Source of the DNA: Hydrogenophaga flava NBRC 102514
GTDB taxonomy: Bacteria; Pseudomonadota; Gammaproteobacteria; Burkholderiales; Burkholderiaceae_C
Assembly: GCF_001571145.1 (NCBI RefSeq)
Contig: NZ_BCTF01000025.1
Location: 1 to 64,000, forward strand
Direction: 5' to 3'
DNA length: 64,000 nt
Under the pieces are notes generated by a model that saw only the letters and a list, made by a program, of their open reading frames with translations, had not been told where the DNA came from and searched no databases. The position numbers were made by a program, and so were the translations under genes. Of this stretch, positions 27,786-36,184 are shown in pieces (within the stretch, counting starts at the first letter, position 1; each line of letters begins with the position of its first letter).

Positions 27786-28612
27786 AGCTCCAACTGCTCA
27801 GCGACCTGCATCTCGAAACCGACGCCAGCTTTGCTGCCACACCCGCGGCAGGCGCCGACCTGCTGGTGCTGGCGGGCGACATCGGCTCCTACCAGAAACG
27901 GCGCGACGACTCGGTGATGGACGAAGCCGACTGGGGTCTGCGGCGCTTCTCGCCCCTGCCGCAGCATGGCGGCTGGCCGACCCCGGTGCTGTTCGTGCCG
28001 GGCAACCACGAATACGACAACCTCGACTGGGACGAGGCGCACGCGGACCTGCGCCGCGCCTGCGACCGGCTCGGCATTGCCTGGCTGGAGCGCGAGACGC
28101 TGCAGATCGATGGGGTGCGCTTCATCGGCACCACGCTCTGGAGCGACTACGACGCGCTGGCCCCGACGGGCACCACCGAGACCGAGCGCCTGCGTCTGCG
28201 AGAGAAAGCCTTTCGCGCCGCCAACTTCTACCTGCACAAGATGGCGGGCCTGCGCGGCGGCGCGCTGTTCGACGCGGCCGCCATGCGCGAGCTGGCGCTG
28301 GAATGCCAGGACTGGCTGCGCGAGGCGCTGGCCCAGCCGCACGATGGGCCCACGGTCGTGGTGACGCACTTTGCGCCGACCCTGCACAGCGCCGACCCGC
28401 GCTACGGCCTGGCGCCCGGCACGGCCGGCTTCTGCAATGCGCTGGACGACCTGCTGCCCCTGGCCGATCTCTGGCTGCACGGACACCTGCACTGCGCAAC
28501 CGATGTGCAGGTCGGCCGCTGCCGCATCGTGGCCAATCCACTGGGCTATGCGCGCAAGGGTGAGCAGAACGATTTCAGGCCCACACTGACGGTGAATGTG
28601 GAAATCCCATAG
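27782..28612 (+). CDS. Calcineurin-type metallophosphoesterase
   Basis: 276 residues. All metallophosphoesterase blocks are visible: D-x-H as SDLHLE, GD as AGDIG, GNHE as PGNHEY, the histidine of THFAPT, and GHLH as WLHGHLH. They bind two metals and hydrolyse phosphomono- or diesters; the substrate is unknown. GACAAT (27770-27775) lies 6 bases before the ATG, so besides coupling with the upstream LysR a leaderless internal promoter is possible. Confidence 0.9.
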   Translation: MKLQLLSDLHLETDASFAATPAAGADLLVLAGDIGSYQKRRDDSVMDEADWGLRRFSPLPQHGGWPTPVLFVPGNHEYDNLDWDEAHADLRRACDRLGIAWLERETLQIDGVRFIGTTLWSDYDALAPTGTTETERLRLREKAFRAANFYLHKMAGLRGGALFDAAAMRELALECQDWLREALAQPHDGPTVVVTHFAPTLHSADPRYGLAPGTAGFCNALDDLLPLADLWLHGHLHCATDVQVGRCRIVANPLGYARKGEQNDFRPTLTVNVEIP

Positions 28613-28683
28613 GAAATGCCCACACCCCGCGCGTACACTGGCGCGATTCGCCCGCCTTTGGGGCACACAACCGGAGAGAGACC

Positions 28684-29106
28684 ATGAAGATCCTGCTCGC
28701 TGTGGACGGCAGCGCCTACACCAAGAAAATGCTGGCCTACCTGACCACCCACCTGGAGGTGTTCAGCGCCAACAACGAGTTCACCATCTTCACCGTGCAG
28801 ATGCCCCTGCCTCCGCGCGCGCGCGCCGCCGTCGGTGCCGAGGTCGCCAACAGCTACTACGCCGAGGAGGCCGAAAAGGTCACCGCGCCTGTGGTCAAGT
28901 TCCTCAAGCGCCACGGCATCGAACCCAAGGTCGTGCACAAGACCGGTACGCCCGGCGAACAGATCGCCAAACAGGCCGACGCCGGCAAGTACGACCTGGT
29001 CATGATGGGCTCGCACGGCCACAGCGCCCTGGGCAACCTGGTGATGGGTTCCGTCGCCACGCAGGTGCTGGCGCACTGCGGTGTGCCGGTGATGCTGGTG
29101 CGCTGA
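28684..29106 (+). CDS. Universal stress protein UspA family
   Basis: 140 residues, one Usp domain. The start MKILLAVDGSAYTKK and the nucleotide-binding motif G-x2-G-x9-G-S/T (GSHGHSALGNLVMGSVA) identify an ATP-binding type. Good RBS GGAGAGAG just upstream. Typically induced on starvation or stress. Convergent with the TetR gene. Confidence 0.92.
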   Translation: MKILLAVDGSAYTKKMLAYLTTHLEVFSANNEFTIFTVQMPLPPRARAAVGAEVANSYYAEEAEKVTAPVVKFLKRHGIEPKVVHKTGTPGEQIAKQADAGKYDLVMMGSHGHSALGNLVMGSVATQVLAHCGVPVMLVR

Positions 29107-29121
29107 CGCGCCGCGCCAGCC

Positions 29122-29760
29122 TCAGCGTTGGCGCAATCCGTCGAAACAGGTGCTGAGCACCATGTCGATGATCTGGCCGTCGCTGTACAGGCCGGACCCC
29201 TTGAGAAACCCCAGCACCGGGTCGCAGGCCCGGGCATAGAGGGTGTACAGCACCGCGATCGGCGGCAGGGCGGGATTGACGCTGCCCTGCTGCTGGGCCG
29301 CCTCGATCCAGGCGCCCAGCCGGTCGCTCACATCCATCAAACCGTCCACATAGGCCTTGTTGGTCGTCAACGACGCGCGCAGGCTGGAGTTCTCGCTGGG
29401 CAGCGAGGGCATTTCACCGGCCAGCTGCACCTCCATGGTCCAGCGCGCCACCGAGCGCAGCAGGTCGAGCGGCGGCGCCTTCGGGTCCAGCGTGTCCAGG
29501 AAGGCCCGCGCCCGGTTCATCACCTTGACCATCGCGGCGGCCGCCAGGTCTTCCTTGCTGGGGAAGTGCTTGTAGAGGCTGGCCTTGGCGATACCCACCT
29601 CGGCGGCCACCTCGTCCACCGTCATCGCCTCGAACCCCTTTTCAGCCAGCAGCCGGTTCACCACCGAGACGATGGCGTCCTCGCGCGCCAGATGCATCTG
29701 TTCGCGAAAACTGCGCTTGGGAGTGGAACGGGGGGTCGGAGAAGAAACGGCGGTGGTCAT
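29122..29760 (-). CDS. TetR-family transcriptional regulator
   Basis: 212 residues from ATG 29760; upstream in-frame sequence is intergenic. The helix-turn-helix is MTVDEVAAEVGIAKASLYKHFPSKEDL at about residues 40-70, preceded by a basic arm. The C-terminal ligand domain is undefined. It is divergent from the fasciclin genes, with an AT-rich spacer holding repeated ATACTGA elements, so it probably represses itself and the fasciclin pair. Confidence 0.9.
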   Translation of the reverse strand: MTTAVSSPTPRSTPKRSFREQMHLAREDAIVSVVNRLLAEKGFEAMTVDEVAAEVGIAKASLYKHFPSKEDLAAAAMVKVMNRARAFLDTLDPKAPPLDLLRSVARWTMEVQLAGEMPSLPSENSSLRASLTTNKAYVDGLMDVSDRLGAWIEAAQQQGSVNPALPPIAVLYTLYARACDPVLGFLKGSGLYSDGQIIDMVLSTCFDGLRQR

Positions 29761-29818
29761 GGTCAATCTTTGGGCAGCACTCGTATTGTGCCCCAAATGG
29801 ACGCCAAAGTAGATAACC

Positions 29819-29846
29819 ATACTGACAAGTATCTTTTCTATACTGA
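29819..29846. promoter_or_regulatory. Candidate TetR operator (inverted and direct repeats)
   Basis: ATACT-GACA-AGTAT at 29819-29832 is an exact inverted repeat. ATACTGA occurs at 29819-29825 and again at 29840-29846, 21 bp apart, which places both copies on the same DNA face. It lies in the spacer between the divergent TetR and fasciclin genes. Confidence 0.55.
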
Positions 29847-29967
29847 TTGGTCACTTTTTGATCTTATGCGACTAATATCACGCCCAGACAGCTGCGGACC
29901 CTGATTCCGGAGCACCCCGCCCCGGCGCCGGCTGTCTCTATCCACCCCACGCCTGAAGGAGACCGAG

Positions 29968-30477
29968 ATGCCGATCCCGAGACGTTCCCTGTTGCTGGCT
30001 GGTGCCGCAGCGGGCCTGCTGACCGCCTGCGGCGGCAGTGACGACGACCATGCGCCACCCAACATCGTGGCCACCGCCCAGGCCACGCCCAACCTGAGCA
30101 TCCTGGTCGAGGCCGTGGTCGCCGCGGGTCTGGTCGATGCTCTCAGTGCGCCCGGGCCGCTCACCGTGTTCGCCCCCACCAATGCCGCATTTGCCGCCCT
30201 GCTGACCGAACTGGGCATCACCAAGGAGGCACTGCTGGCCGACAAGCCGCTGCTGACCGCCGTGCTCACCTACCACGTGGTGTCCGGCCGGGTGCTGAAG
30301 GACCAGGTGCCGGTCGACACCCCCATCGCGACCCTGCAGGGCGCGAGCTTCACCGTCGGCGGCGACCTGCGCATCACCGACGGCCGCGGCCGCCAGGCGG
30401 CCATCGTCGCCACCGACATCCTGTGCAGCAACGGCGTGGTGCACCTGATCGACCGGGTGATCCTGCCGCCGGCCTGA
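29968..30477 (+). CDS. Fasciclin-domain lipoprotein
   Basis: 169 residues. A lipobox LLTA|C puts the acylated cysteine at residue 21, followed by GGSDDD. One FAS1 domain: [30 protein letters not shown] and GVVHLIDRVILPP. FAS1 proteins act in adhesion or cell-envelope contacts. It is followed 52 bp later by a second fasciclin gene, with no sign of a separate promoter. Confidence 0.92.
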   Translation: MPIPRRSLLLAGAAAGLLTACGGSDDDHAPPNIVATAQATPNLSILVEAVVAAGLVDALSAPGPLTVFAPTNAAFAALLTELGITKEALLADKPLLTAVLTYHVVSGRVLKDQVPVDTPIATLQGASFTVGGDLRITDGRGRQAAIVATDILCSNGVVHLIDRVILPPA

Positions 30478-30529
30478 TTTCCTTCTCTTTTTTCCGTTCC
30501 CTGTCCTCAACCTCTCTTAGGAGTTACCC

Positions 30530-30985
30530 ATGAAGAAGTCCCTGATTGCCTCCGTCATCGCCCTGGCCACCCTGGGTTCCGCCCACGCCAAGGACATCGT
30601 CGACACCGCAGTCGCTGCCGGCTCGTTCAAGACCCTGGCCACGGCCCTGCAGGCCGCCGGTCTGGTCGACACGCTCAAGGGCAAGGGCCCGTTCACCGTG
30701 TTCGCCCCCACCGACGAAGCCTTCGCCAAGGTGCCCAAGGCCGATCTGGATGCGCTGCTGAAGGACAAGGCCAAGCTGACCGCCGTGCTGACCTACCACG
30801 TGGTGCCCGGTAAGGTGATGGCCGCCGACGTCAAGGCCGGCAAGGTGAAGACCGTGCAGGGCAGCGAGATCACCGTCAGCACAATGGGCGGTGTGAAGGT
30901 GGACGCCGCCAACGTCGTGAAGACCGACATCGCCGCCGACAACGGCGTGATTCACGTCATCGACAGCGTCATCATGCCGAAGTGA
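30530..30985 (+). CDS. Secreted fasciclin-domain protein
   Basis: 151 residues. Sec signal peptide [20 protein letters not shown] followed by the mature start KDIVDTAV. One FAS1 domain: [30 protein letters not shown] and [12 protein letters not shown]. Soluble periplasmic or secreted partner of the lipidated paralog upstream. RBS TTAGGAG precedes the ATG. Its stop abuts the argP stop, and a terminator just inside argP ends the transcript. Confidence 0.94.
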   Translation: MKKSLIASVIALATLGSAHAKDIVDTAVAAGSFKTLATALQAAGLVDTLKGKGPFTVFAPTDEAFAKVPKADLDALLKDKAKLTAVLTYHVVPGKVMAADVKAGKVKTVQGSEITVSTMGGVKVDAANVVKTDIAADNGVIHVIDSVIMPK

Positions 30986-31951
30986 TCAGTCCGCTTCCTT
31001 GCGCTTCGAACCCCGCCCCGGCGGGGTTTTTTGCGTTCCGGCGGGCAGCAGGTTGTGCTTGGCCGCCCCGGTCAGCGCCGCGGTCAGCGCCTCCAGCACG
31101 TCGGAACTGAGGTTCCAGCAGTGCCAGTACAGCATCACGCTCAACCGGTGGCGCGGCAACAGGTTGACCAGCTCGCCGCGGGCCAGCAGATCGCGCACCA
31201 GCAGTTCCGGCAGCACGCTCACGCCCCAGCCGGCCTGAACCGCCCGCAGCTGCCCGACGCTGGACGGCACGTACAGCTGCTTGAGCCCGACACGCGGCAG
31301 ACCGAAGGCCTGCTCCACGAAGCCGTGCTGCTGATAGTCCTTGCGATTGAAAGCGACAAACGGCAGCTGATGGAAGTTGTGGGCGCTGAGGCCCTTGGGG
31401 CAATGGATGCGGGCGAAATCCGCCTGCGCCACGGCCACATAGTCCATGCAGCCCAGTGGCACCATCTTGCAGCCGCGCAGCGCCTGCCCCAGCGAGGTGA
31501 CACAACCCAGCACCTGGCCCTCGCGCAACCACTCCTGGGTGAATTCCTCGTTGTCGGTGATGATTTCCACCGGCAGGCCCTGACGCACCAGCGCGTCCAG
31601 CGCCGGCATCGCCCAGGTGGCGATGCTGTCGGCATTGATCGCGATCGAGATGCGCTCCTCGTCCCGCCCTGCCCCGCCGGCGCCCGGCGCCAGCTCCCTG
31701 AGTTCGGTCTCCAGATCGGCCCGCAGCAGCCGCATCATCTTGGCGTGCTTGAGCATGAGCTGCCCCGCCGGTGTGGGCTTGAGCGGCCGGCTGCGCACGA
31801 TGAGCACGGTGCCGACCTGCGCCTCCAGCGCGCGCAGGCGCTGCGACACCGCCGACTGCGTGATCGACAGGCGCTGGGCCGCGCGTTCAAAACCACCCTC
31901 TTCGATGATGGCGGCCAGACACTCCAGGGCGTCGGGATCAAAGGTGCTCAT
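30986..31951 (-). CDS. argP: LysR-type regulator ArgP (IciA)
   Basis: 321 residues. HTH SITQSAVSQRLRALE and the sequence ERAAQRLS are typical of ArgP/IciA, and the effector domain contains DNEEFTQEWLREGQVLGCV, also ArgP-like. ArgP activates the arginine exporter argO and senses lysine/arginine. No argO/lysE gene is adjacent in this window; the gene upstream is an M14 peptidase. The last codons carry the neighbour's terminator stem, which gives a Gly/Arg/Lys-rich tail. Confidence 0.9.
   Translation of the reverse strand: MSTFDPDALECLAAIIEEGGFERAAQRLSITQSAVSQRLRALEAQVGTVLIVRSRPLKPTPAGQLMLKHAKMMRLLRADLETELRELAPGAGGAGRDEERISIAINADSIATWAMPALDALVRQGLPVEIITDNEEFTQEWLREGQVLGCVTSLGQALRGCKMVPLGCMDYVAVAQADFARIHCPKGLSAHNFHQLPFVAFNRKDYQQHGFVEQAFGLPRVGLKQLYVPSSVGQLRAVQAGWGVSVLPELLVRDLLARGELVNLLPRHRLSVMLYWHCWNLSSDVLEALTAALTGAAKHNLLPAGTQKTPPGRGSKRKEAD
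31009..31032 (+). terminator. Rho-independent terminator for the fasciclin operon
   Basis: AACCCCGCC and GGCGGGGTT flank a 2-nt core and are followed by TTTTTT. The stem lies inside the 3' end of the convergent argP coding sequence. Confidence 0.85.
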
Positions 31952-31969
31952 GTGTTCTCCGCGCGCGGG

Positions 31970-32893
31970 TCAACCGGTCTTCTTCACCTTGACCGGCACC
32001 ACCTTGGCGTCGCCCTCGGCGGGGATGACGCGTTCGCTCATCCAGCGCAGCAGGTCCAGCCACATCTGGCGCATCTCGGCGTCCAGCGGCGTGCGGATGG
32101 CGCTGGGCAGCTCGATGGTGACCACGGGCATGCCCTTGTGCACGCCGCCGTAGTTGCCCAGGCTGCCGGGGAAGATGCCGACCTGGTCCAGGTACAGGCG
32201 GCCCAGGCGCGCCGGTGGCACGGTGGGACCGTCGAAGTCGAGCACGCCGTAAGGCGCGTGGATGCTCACGATCAGGTCGGGCTGGAAGCGCTCCATCTCT
32301 TCGTGGAAGAACTTCGACTCGGGCTCGGACAGCGGCTTGGGGCCGGGCCAGCGGCGCGGGTCCTTCTTGGTCCGTTGTTCCCAGTAGATCTTGGCGTCAC
32401 GCGCCCAGTTGGGGGTCGGGAAGTTGCGGTTGAGGTCGACACCGCGGGCATTGACCCGCTTGGCGGGCCGGGCCATCAGGCCGTCGGGGTTGAGCGCCGG
32501 GATGAAGCGCCAGTGCACGTTGGACGGCGTCTCGACGGCGCGCTGGATCCAGTGCAGGGCCACCGCGGCCGAGGACAGCTCGTCGCCGTGCATCGCCCCC
32601 ACCACCAGCACCCGCACCTTGGCGTCGGGGGCCATCACGTCGCGCTGGTACAGCGTGCGGCCTTGCACCGACACGCCACCGCTGGAAGGTTTGAGCTGGG
32701 CCGCGTGGCACAGCGGCGCCTTCACGTTGGGCAGGCGCGCCACAAATTCGATGCAGGGGTCCGCCGCCTTGTCCGCGGCGGGTGGCTTCGGCGTCGCCAT
32801 GGCGCCGGTGTGCGCCGCCAGCGCCAGGCCCAGCGCCAGGAGCGGACGGACAGATCGGCGTGGGAGCGGCGAGGAACGGTGGTCACTGGTCAT
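31970..32893 (-). CDS. M14-family zinc carboxypeptidase-like protein, exported
   Basis: 307 residues from ATG 32893; an upstream GTG at 32923 that touches the acyl-CoA dehydrogenase stop is less likely because it adds a charged tail before the signal peptide. A signal peptide (LLALGLALAAHTGAMA) is visible. Zinc site pattern: GAMHGDE (H-x-x-E) and a downstream histidine in VSIHAPYG; also DLNRNFPTP, typical of MpaA/gamma-D-glutamyl amidases. Periplasmic murein-peptide hydrolysis is a reasonable guess. It ends the operon that contains the NicX-like gene. Confidence 0.8.
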   Translation of the reverse strand: MTSDHRSSPLPRRSVRPLLALGLALAAHTGAMATPKPPAADKAADPCIEFVARLPNVKAPLCHAAQLKPSSGGVSVQGRTLYQRDVMAPDAKVRVLVVGAMHGDELSSAAVALHWIQRAVETPSNVHWRFIPALNPDGLMARPAKRVNARGVDLNRNFPTPNWARDAKIYWEQRTKKDPRRWPGPKPLSEPESKFFHEEMERFQPDLIVSIHAPYGVLDFDGPTVPPARLGRLYLDQVGIFPGSLGNYGGVHKGMPVVTIELPSAIRTPLDAEMRQMWLDLLRWMSERVIPAEGDAKVVPVKVKKTG

Positions 32894-32919
32894 GACCACG
32901 ATTCTATGGACCGGCTCCC

Positions 32920-34203
32920 TCACTCGTCCTTTTCGCCGGGCTCGTACAGGGTCTCCCGGCCCATGCGGTCGAGGATCAGCTCGGCCGTCCAGGGCAGCAT
33001 CAGCGCGCCACAGCGGCTGTCGCGGTACAGGCGCTCCAGCGGCAGGTGCTTGAGCATGCTCTGGCCGCCGCAGGTGCGGATGGCCAGCCGCGCGAGGTCG
33101 TTGGCGCCTTCCATCACCGCGTGATGCGCGGCGTAGAGGCGCAGCTTCTCGTCCTTGCTCGGGTTAGGCTTGGCCTCGAATATGGCGCGGGTGAACAGGC
33201 TCTTCATGGCTTCGAGCTGCAGCCGCATCTGCGCCACCGTGATCTGCTTGGTGGGGAACTGGCGGCGCTTGATGGGCGGCTCGCCTGGCACCTCGCCGCG
33301 CAGGTACTGCACCGTGAAGTCGTAGGCCGCATTCGCCACGCCCAGGTAGGTCGGCGAGAGCGTGAAGAACATCGCCGGCCAGGTCTGCGCGCCCTTGAAG
33401 TAGATGCCGCGCGGCATGAGCTGCTCGTCGTCGCTGACGAACACGTCCTTGAACGTGAGGTTGCGGCTGACGGTGCCGCGCATGCCCAGCGGGTCCCAGT
33501 CGCCGCTGATGGAGAACCCCTCCGAAGTCGCCGGCACGCTGATGTAGAGCGTGTCGCGGGCGTCGGGGTGCTGGTCGCCCTTGTCTTCGGTGCAGAGCAC
33601 GCCGTAGTAGTCGGCCGCGCCCGAGAGGCTCGCCCAGATCTTCTTGCCGTTGATAAGCCAGCCGCTCTTTCCGTCCCGCTCCACCTTCTTCGCCGTGGTG
33701 CCGAAGGGCGCACGGCCCGCCGCGGCCGCCGTGCCTTCGCTGAAGGGCTGGGCGTAGAGCTTGCCCTCGTTCACGATGCGCGCGAAGTGCAGCTTGCGCC
33801 GCGCCGCGTGTTCGACACGCTGCTCGTCGCTCATCGCGATGCCGTCGGCCAGCACGCCGGTCCACATGGTGCTGCAGATGTGCATGTTCCAGGTGAGCGC
33901 GGTGGCGCCGCAGAAACGCCCGATCTCGGCCGCCACCATCATGTAGGTCGGGAAGTCCGCACCCGCACCGCCGAACTCGACCGGCACGCAGAGCCTGAGG
34001 AAGCCCTGTTCGCGCAGGTCGTCGTAGTTGGCGAACGGGAAGCTCGCCTCCTTGTCCCACTGCGCGGCGCGGGCGGCGAACTTGTCGCGGCCCAGCGCGT
34101 GGGCCTTGGCCAGCCACTCGCGCTGCAGCGGCGTGAAGGGCATGTCGCCGACGGCGGGTGTGAAGTCCAGGCCGGTGACCGGGTTGACGGGACGGGTGGT
34201 CAT
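32920..34203 (-). CDS. Acyl-CoA-dehydrogenase-fold flavoprotein, probable flavin-dependent monooxygenase component
   Basis: 427 residues with the acyl-CoA dehydrogenase fold: LREQGFLRLCVPVEFGGAG early, the FMN/FAD loop WLINGKKIWASLSGAADYYG, GLGMRGT-like DPLGMRGTVSRNLTF, and a helical C-terminus. Members of this superfamily include group D flavin monooxygenases that take reduced flavin from a separate reductase. A flavin-reductase domain is encoded divergently from the same operon, so I favour a two-component monooxygenase over a beta-oxidation enzyme. Substrate likely a heterocycle or aromatic, from context only. Confidence 0.75.
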   Translation of the reverse strand: MTTRPVNPVTGLDFTPAVGDMPFTPLQREWLAKAHALGRDKFAARAAQWDKEASFPFANYDDLREQGFLRLCVPVEFGGAGADFPTYMMVAAEIGRFCGATALTWNMHICSTMWTGVLADGIAMSDEQRVEHAARRKLHFARIVNEGKLYAQPFSEGTAAAAGRAPFGTTAKKVERDGKSGWLINGKKIWASLSGAADYYGVLCTEDKGDQHPDARDTLYISVPATSEGFSISGDWDPLGMRGTVSRNLTFKDVFVSDDEQLMPRGIYFKGAQTWPAMFFTLSPTYLGVANAAYDFTVQYLRGEVPGEPPIKRRQFPTKQITVAQMRLQLEAMKSLFTRAIFEAKPNPSKDEKLRLYAAHHAVMEGANDLARLAIRTCGGQSMLKHLPLERLYRDSRCGALMLPWTAELILDRMGRETLYEPGEKDE

Positions 34204-34230
34204 GGGTTTGTCTCCTCTTGTCGGGTGGAT

Positions 34231-35049
34231 TCAGTGCAGGTCCGGGCGCGTCCTTGGAACGGGCTCGCGGAGAAAGTCCAGCAGGAGGCGGTCGAACTCG
34301 TCGGGCGCTTCCAGGTTCATCAGGTGGCCCACGCCGGCCATCTCGGTGTAACGCGCGTTCGGGATCTGCAGCGCCATCTGCTTCATCACCGCGGGCGCGG
34401 CCACGCGGTCGAACTCCCCGCCGACCAGCAGCGTGGGCACGCCGATGTGGGCCAGCGATGCCTGGCGGTCGAAGGTGACGATGCAGTCCAGCGCGCGCCG
34501 GTAGGTGGCGGCCGGCACGCGGCCCATGCACTGCTCGGCCAGGCGCACGCCTTCGGGCAGCGAGCCGGGACCGACCATCTGCGGCACCAGCTTCGCCGCC
34601 ATCTCGGCCATGCTCTGGCCGGCGTCCAGCGGCGCGGTGCGCTGCGCGATGAACTGCTGCGCCCAGACCTCGGCACGCTGGCCGTCGCTGCGTTTGCCGA
34701 AGGCGGCCGAGGTGCCGCAGAGCATGAGCTTGCGCACCTTCTCGGGCCGGCGCGCGATCACCTCCTGCGCGACCATGCCGCCCATGCTGTGGCCGACCAG
34801 CACCACGCTGTCGCACTGCAGCGCGTCGATGAGGTTGATGCAGCTCTGCGCCAGCCCCTTGAAGGTGTAGGGCTCGATGGGTGCGCTGTGACCGTAGCCG
34901 GGCATGTCCCAGGCCACCGCGCGGTAACCCACGCTGGCCAGGGTTTCGACCTGGGGCGCAAAGGCCAGGTGCCCGCCGCCGATGCCGTGCAGCATGAGCA
35001 CGGTGGTGGCGCCATCGCCCAGGGTGGTGAATGTTGGCAAGCTGCTCAC
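34231..35049 (-). CDS. Alpha/beta hydrolase, NicD-like (N-formylmaleamate deformylase candidate)
   Basis: 272 residues. Nucleophile elbow GHSMGG, oxyanion-hole HGIGGG, and catalytic histidine in GVGHLMN; a candidate acid lies in GGEFDRVA. Length and motifs match the alpha/beta hydrolases that follow 2,5-dihydroxypyridine dioxygenase in nicotinate and picolinate degradation, where NicD hydrolyses N-formylmaleamate. The start overlaps the stop of the dioxygenase gene (ATGA). The pathway role is inference from the neighbour. Confidence 0.78.
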   Translation of the reverse strand: MSSLPTFTTLGDGATTVLMLHGIGGGHLAFAPQVETLASVGYRAVAWDMPGYGHSAPIEPYTFKGLAQSCINLIDALQCDSVVLVGHSMGGMVAQEVIARRPEKVRKLMLCGTSAAFGKRSDGQRAEVWAQQFIAQRTAPLDAGQSMAEMAAKLVPQMVGPGSLPEGVRLAEQCMGRVPAATYRRALDCIVTFDRQASLAHIGVPTLLVGGEFDRVAAPAVMKQMALQIPNARYTEMAGVGHLMNLEAPDEFDRLLLDFLREPVPRTRPDLH

Positions 35050-36098
35050 GCGACCACCTTTCCGGCATCGACCACCACCGTGCCATCCAGCGACACGGTG
35101 CAGTCGCGCATCGGCCAGTCGAAGTGGCCGCGGGTGTAACGGCCCGCCGTCTCGTTGGCGCCGGTGCTGTAGAGGAAGTTGCCGGCGAAGGCGCGCAGTT
35201 CGGTGCCGTTGAAGTCGCGCTTGTCGTGCAGCGCCATGCTGTCCCAGCGCGCGGCGTCGTTCAGGCCGTAGCCGACGTGGCTGACGGCATAGGCCTCCTT
35301 TTCACCCCAGGCCGCGAAGTAGCTGCGCAGCAGTTCGGCGTCCACGCCGCCGCCGTCGATGTGGGTCACGTAGTCGCTCTCGATGGTCAGCGTGATCGGG
35401 CGCTCGATGTAGCGCTTGAAGGTCAGGTTCACGTCGCCCTCGGCCAGCACCAGCCGACCGCTGACGCTGCCCGCCGCCGGGAAGGCCAGCACCAGGCCGC
35501 CGGGCCAGTGGGTCAGCGTGCCGGGGCGTGTGGTGCTGCCCCAGTTGCCGCCCACCACGGCGCCCTGCAGCGAGACCGTGAGCTCGGTGCCGGCGGGCGA
35601 AGTCACGCGCAGGGCCTTCGCGCCGCGCAGGCGCTTGACGTGTTCCTTCACCCGCGCCTCGGTGGCGTCGTCGGGCAGCAGGCGCGCCAGCGCCTCGGGG
35701 TGTTCGTTGCTCACGTAGACGACGCGCGGCTGGGTGATGCCGTTGCCCTGCAGGATGGCCGGCAGCTCGGGCGCGTGCATCAGGCCCTCGACCGTGCAAT
35801 CGATCACCAAGGTGCAGGCCTGCAATGCCGCGATTACCGGCAACTGCTGTTGAATGGCCGGTGATGCCCCGGTGGAGCGCGTCACGGGTTCGCCCGCGGC
35901 GCCGAACACCGACGGCAGGGTCAACACGAAGGCCGGGGCCCCGAGCCGCGCCGCCGCGAGACGCGCCAGCTCGACCAGCACCGGACGGCTCTGGCTTTCG
36001 TTGAGAATCGCCACCGTGTCGCCCGGCTGCAGCGCACAGCGCCGCAGCACCGCTTCAAACGCGTCGATCCAGGCGGGTTCGATCCGCTCCTGCAACAT
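35046..36098 (-). CDS. nicX: 2,5-dihydroxypyridine 5,6-dioxygenase-like enzyme (NicX family)
   Basis: 350 residues from ATG 36098, which has a perfect AGGAGAC 8 bases upstream; another ATG 30 bases further upstream lacks an RBS. NicX-family proteins look like M29 peptidases but bind a single Fe(II) to cleave a dihydroxylated pyridine ring. The putative ligands are H274 in AVSHVGYGLN and H325/D327 in GHFDWPM, matching the His...His-x-Asp arrangement I recall for NicX. It would give N-formylmaleamate, then handled by the overlapping NicD-like hydrolase. The exact substrate is unproven. Confidence 0.75.
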   Translation of the reverse strand: MLQERIEPAWIDAFEAVLRRCALQPGDTVAILNESQSRPVLVELARLAAARLGAPAFVLTLPSVFGAAGEPVTRSTGASPAIQQQLPVIAALQACTLVIDCTVEGLMHAPELPAILQGNGITQPRVVYVSNEHPEALARLLPDDATEARVKEHVKRLRGAKALRVTSPAGTELTVSLQGAVVGGNWGSTTRPGTLTHWPGGLVLAFPAAGSVSGRLVLAEGDVNLTFKRYIERPITLTIESDYVTHIDGGGVDAELLRSYFAAWGEKEAYAVSHVGYGLNDAARWDSMALHDKRDFNGTELRAFAGNFLYSTGANETAGRYTRGHFDWPMRDCTVSLDGTVVVDAGKVVA

Positions 36099-36159
36099 GG
36101 GTTGTCTCCTGTTTTGGGGGCCTGCCATCGGGGAAATGGCGGTTGCGGGCCCATTATTG

Positions 36160-36171
36160 ATGAATTTTCAT
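36160..36171. promoter_or_regulatory. AT-rich palindrome, candidate MarR operator
   Basis: ATGAA-TT-TTCAT in an otherwise GC-rich spacer between the divergent nicX-like and flavin reductase-MarR genes, 14 bp before the latter start. Size and AT-richness fit MarR-family sites. Confidence 0.45.
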
Positions 36172-36184
36172 ATAAATTGCAGCC

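Noticed and set aside
32893..32923. GTG start for the M14 peptidase that would couple it to the acyl-CoA dehydrogenase stop
   Set aside because: It would place a charged stretch before an otherwise normal signal peptide; ATG 32893 is better, though coupling cannot be excluded.
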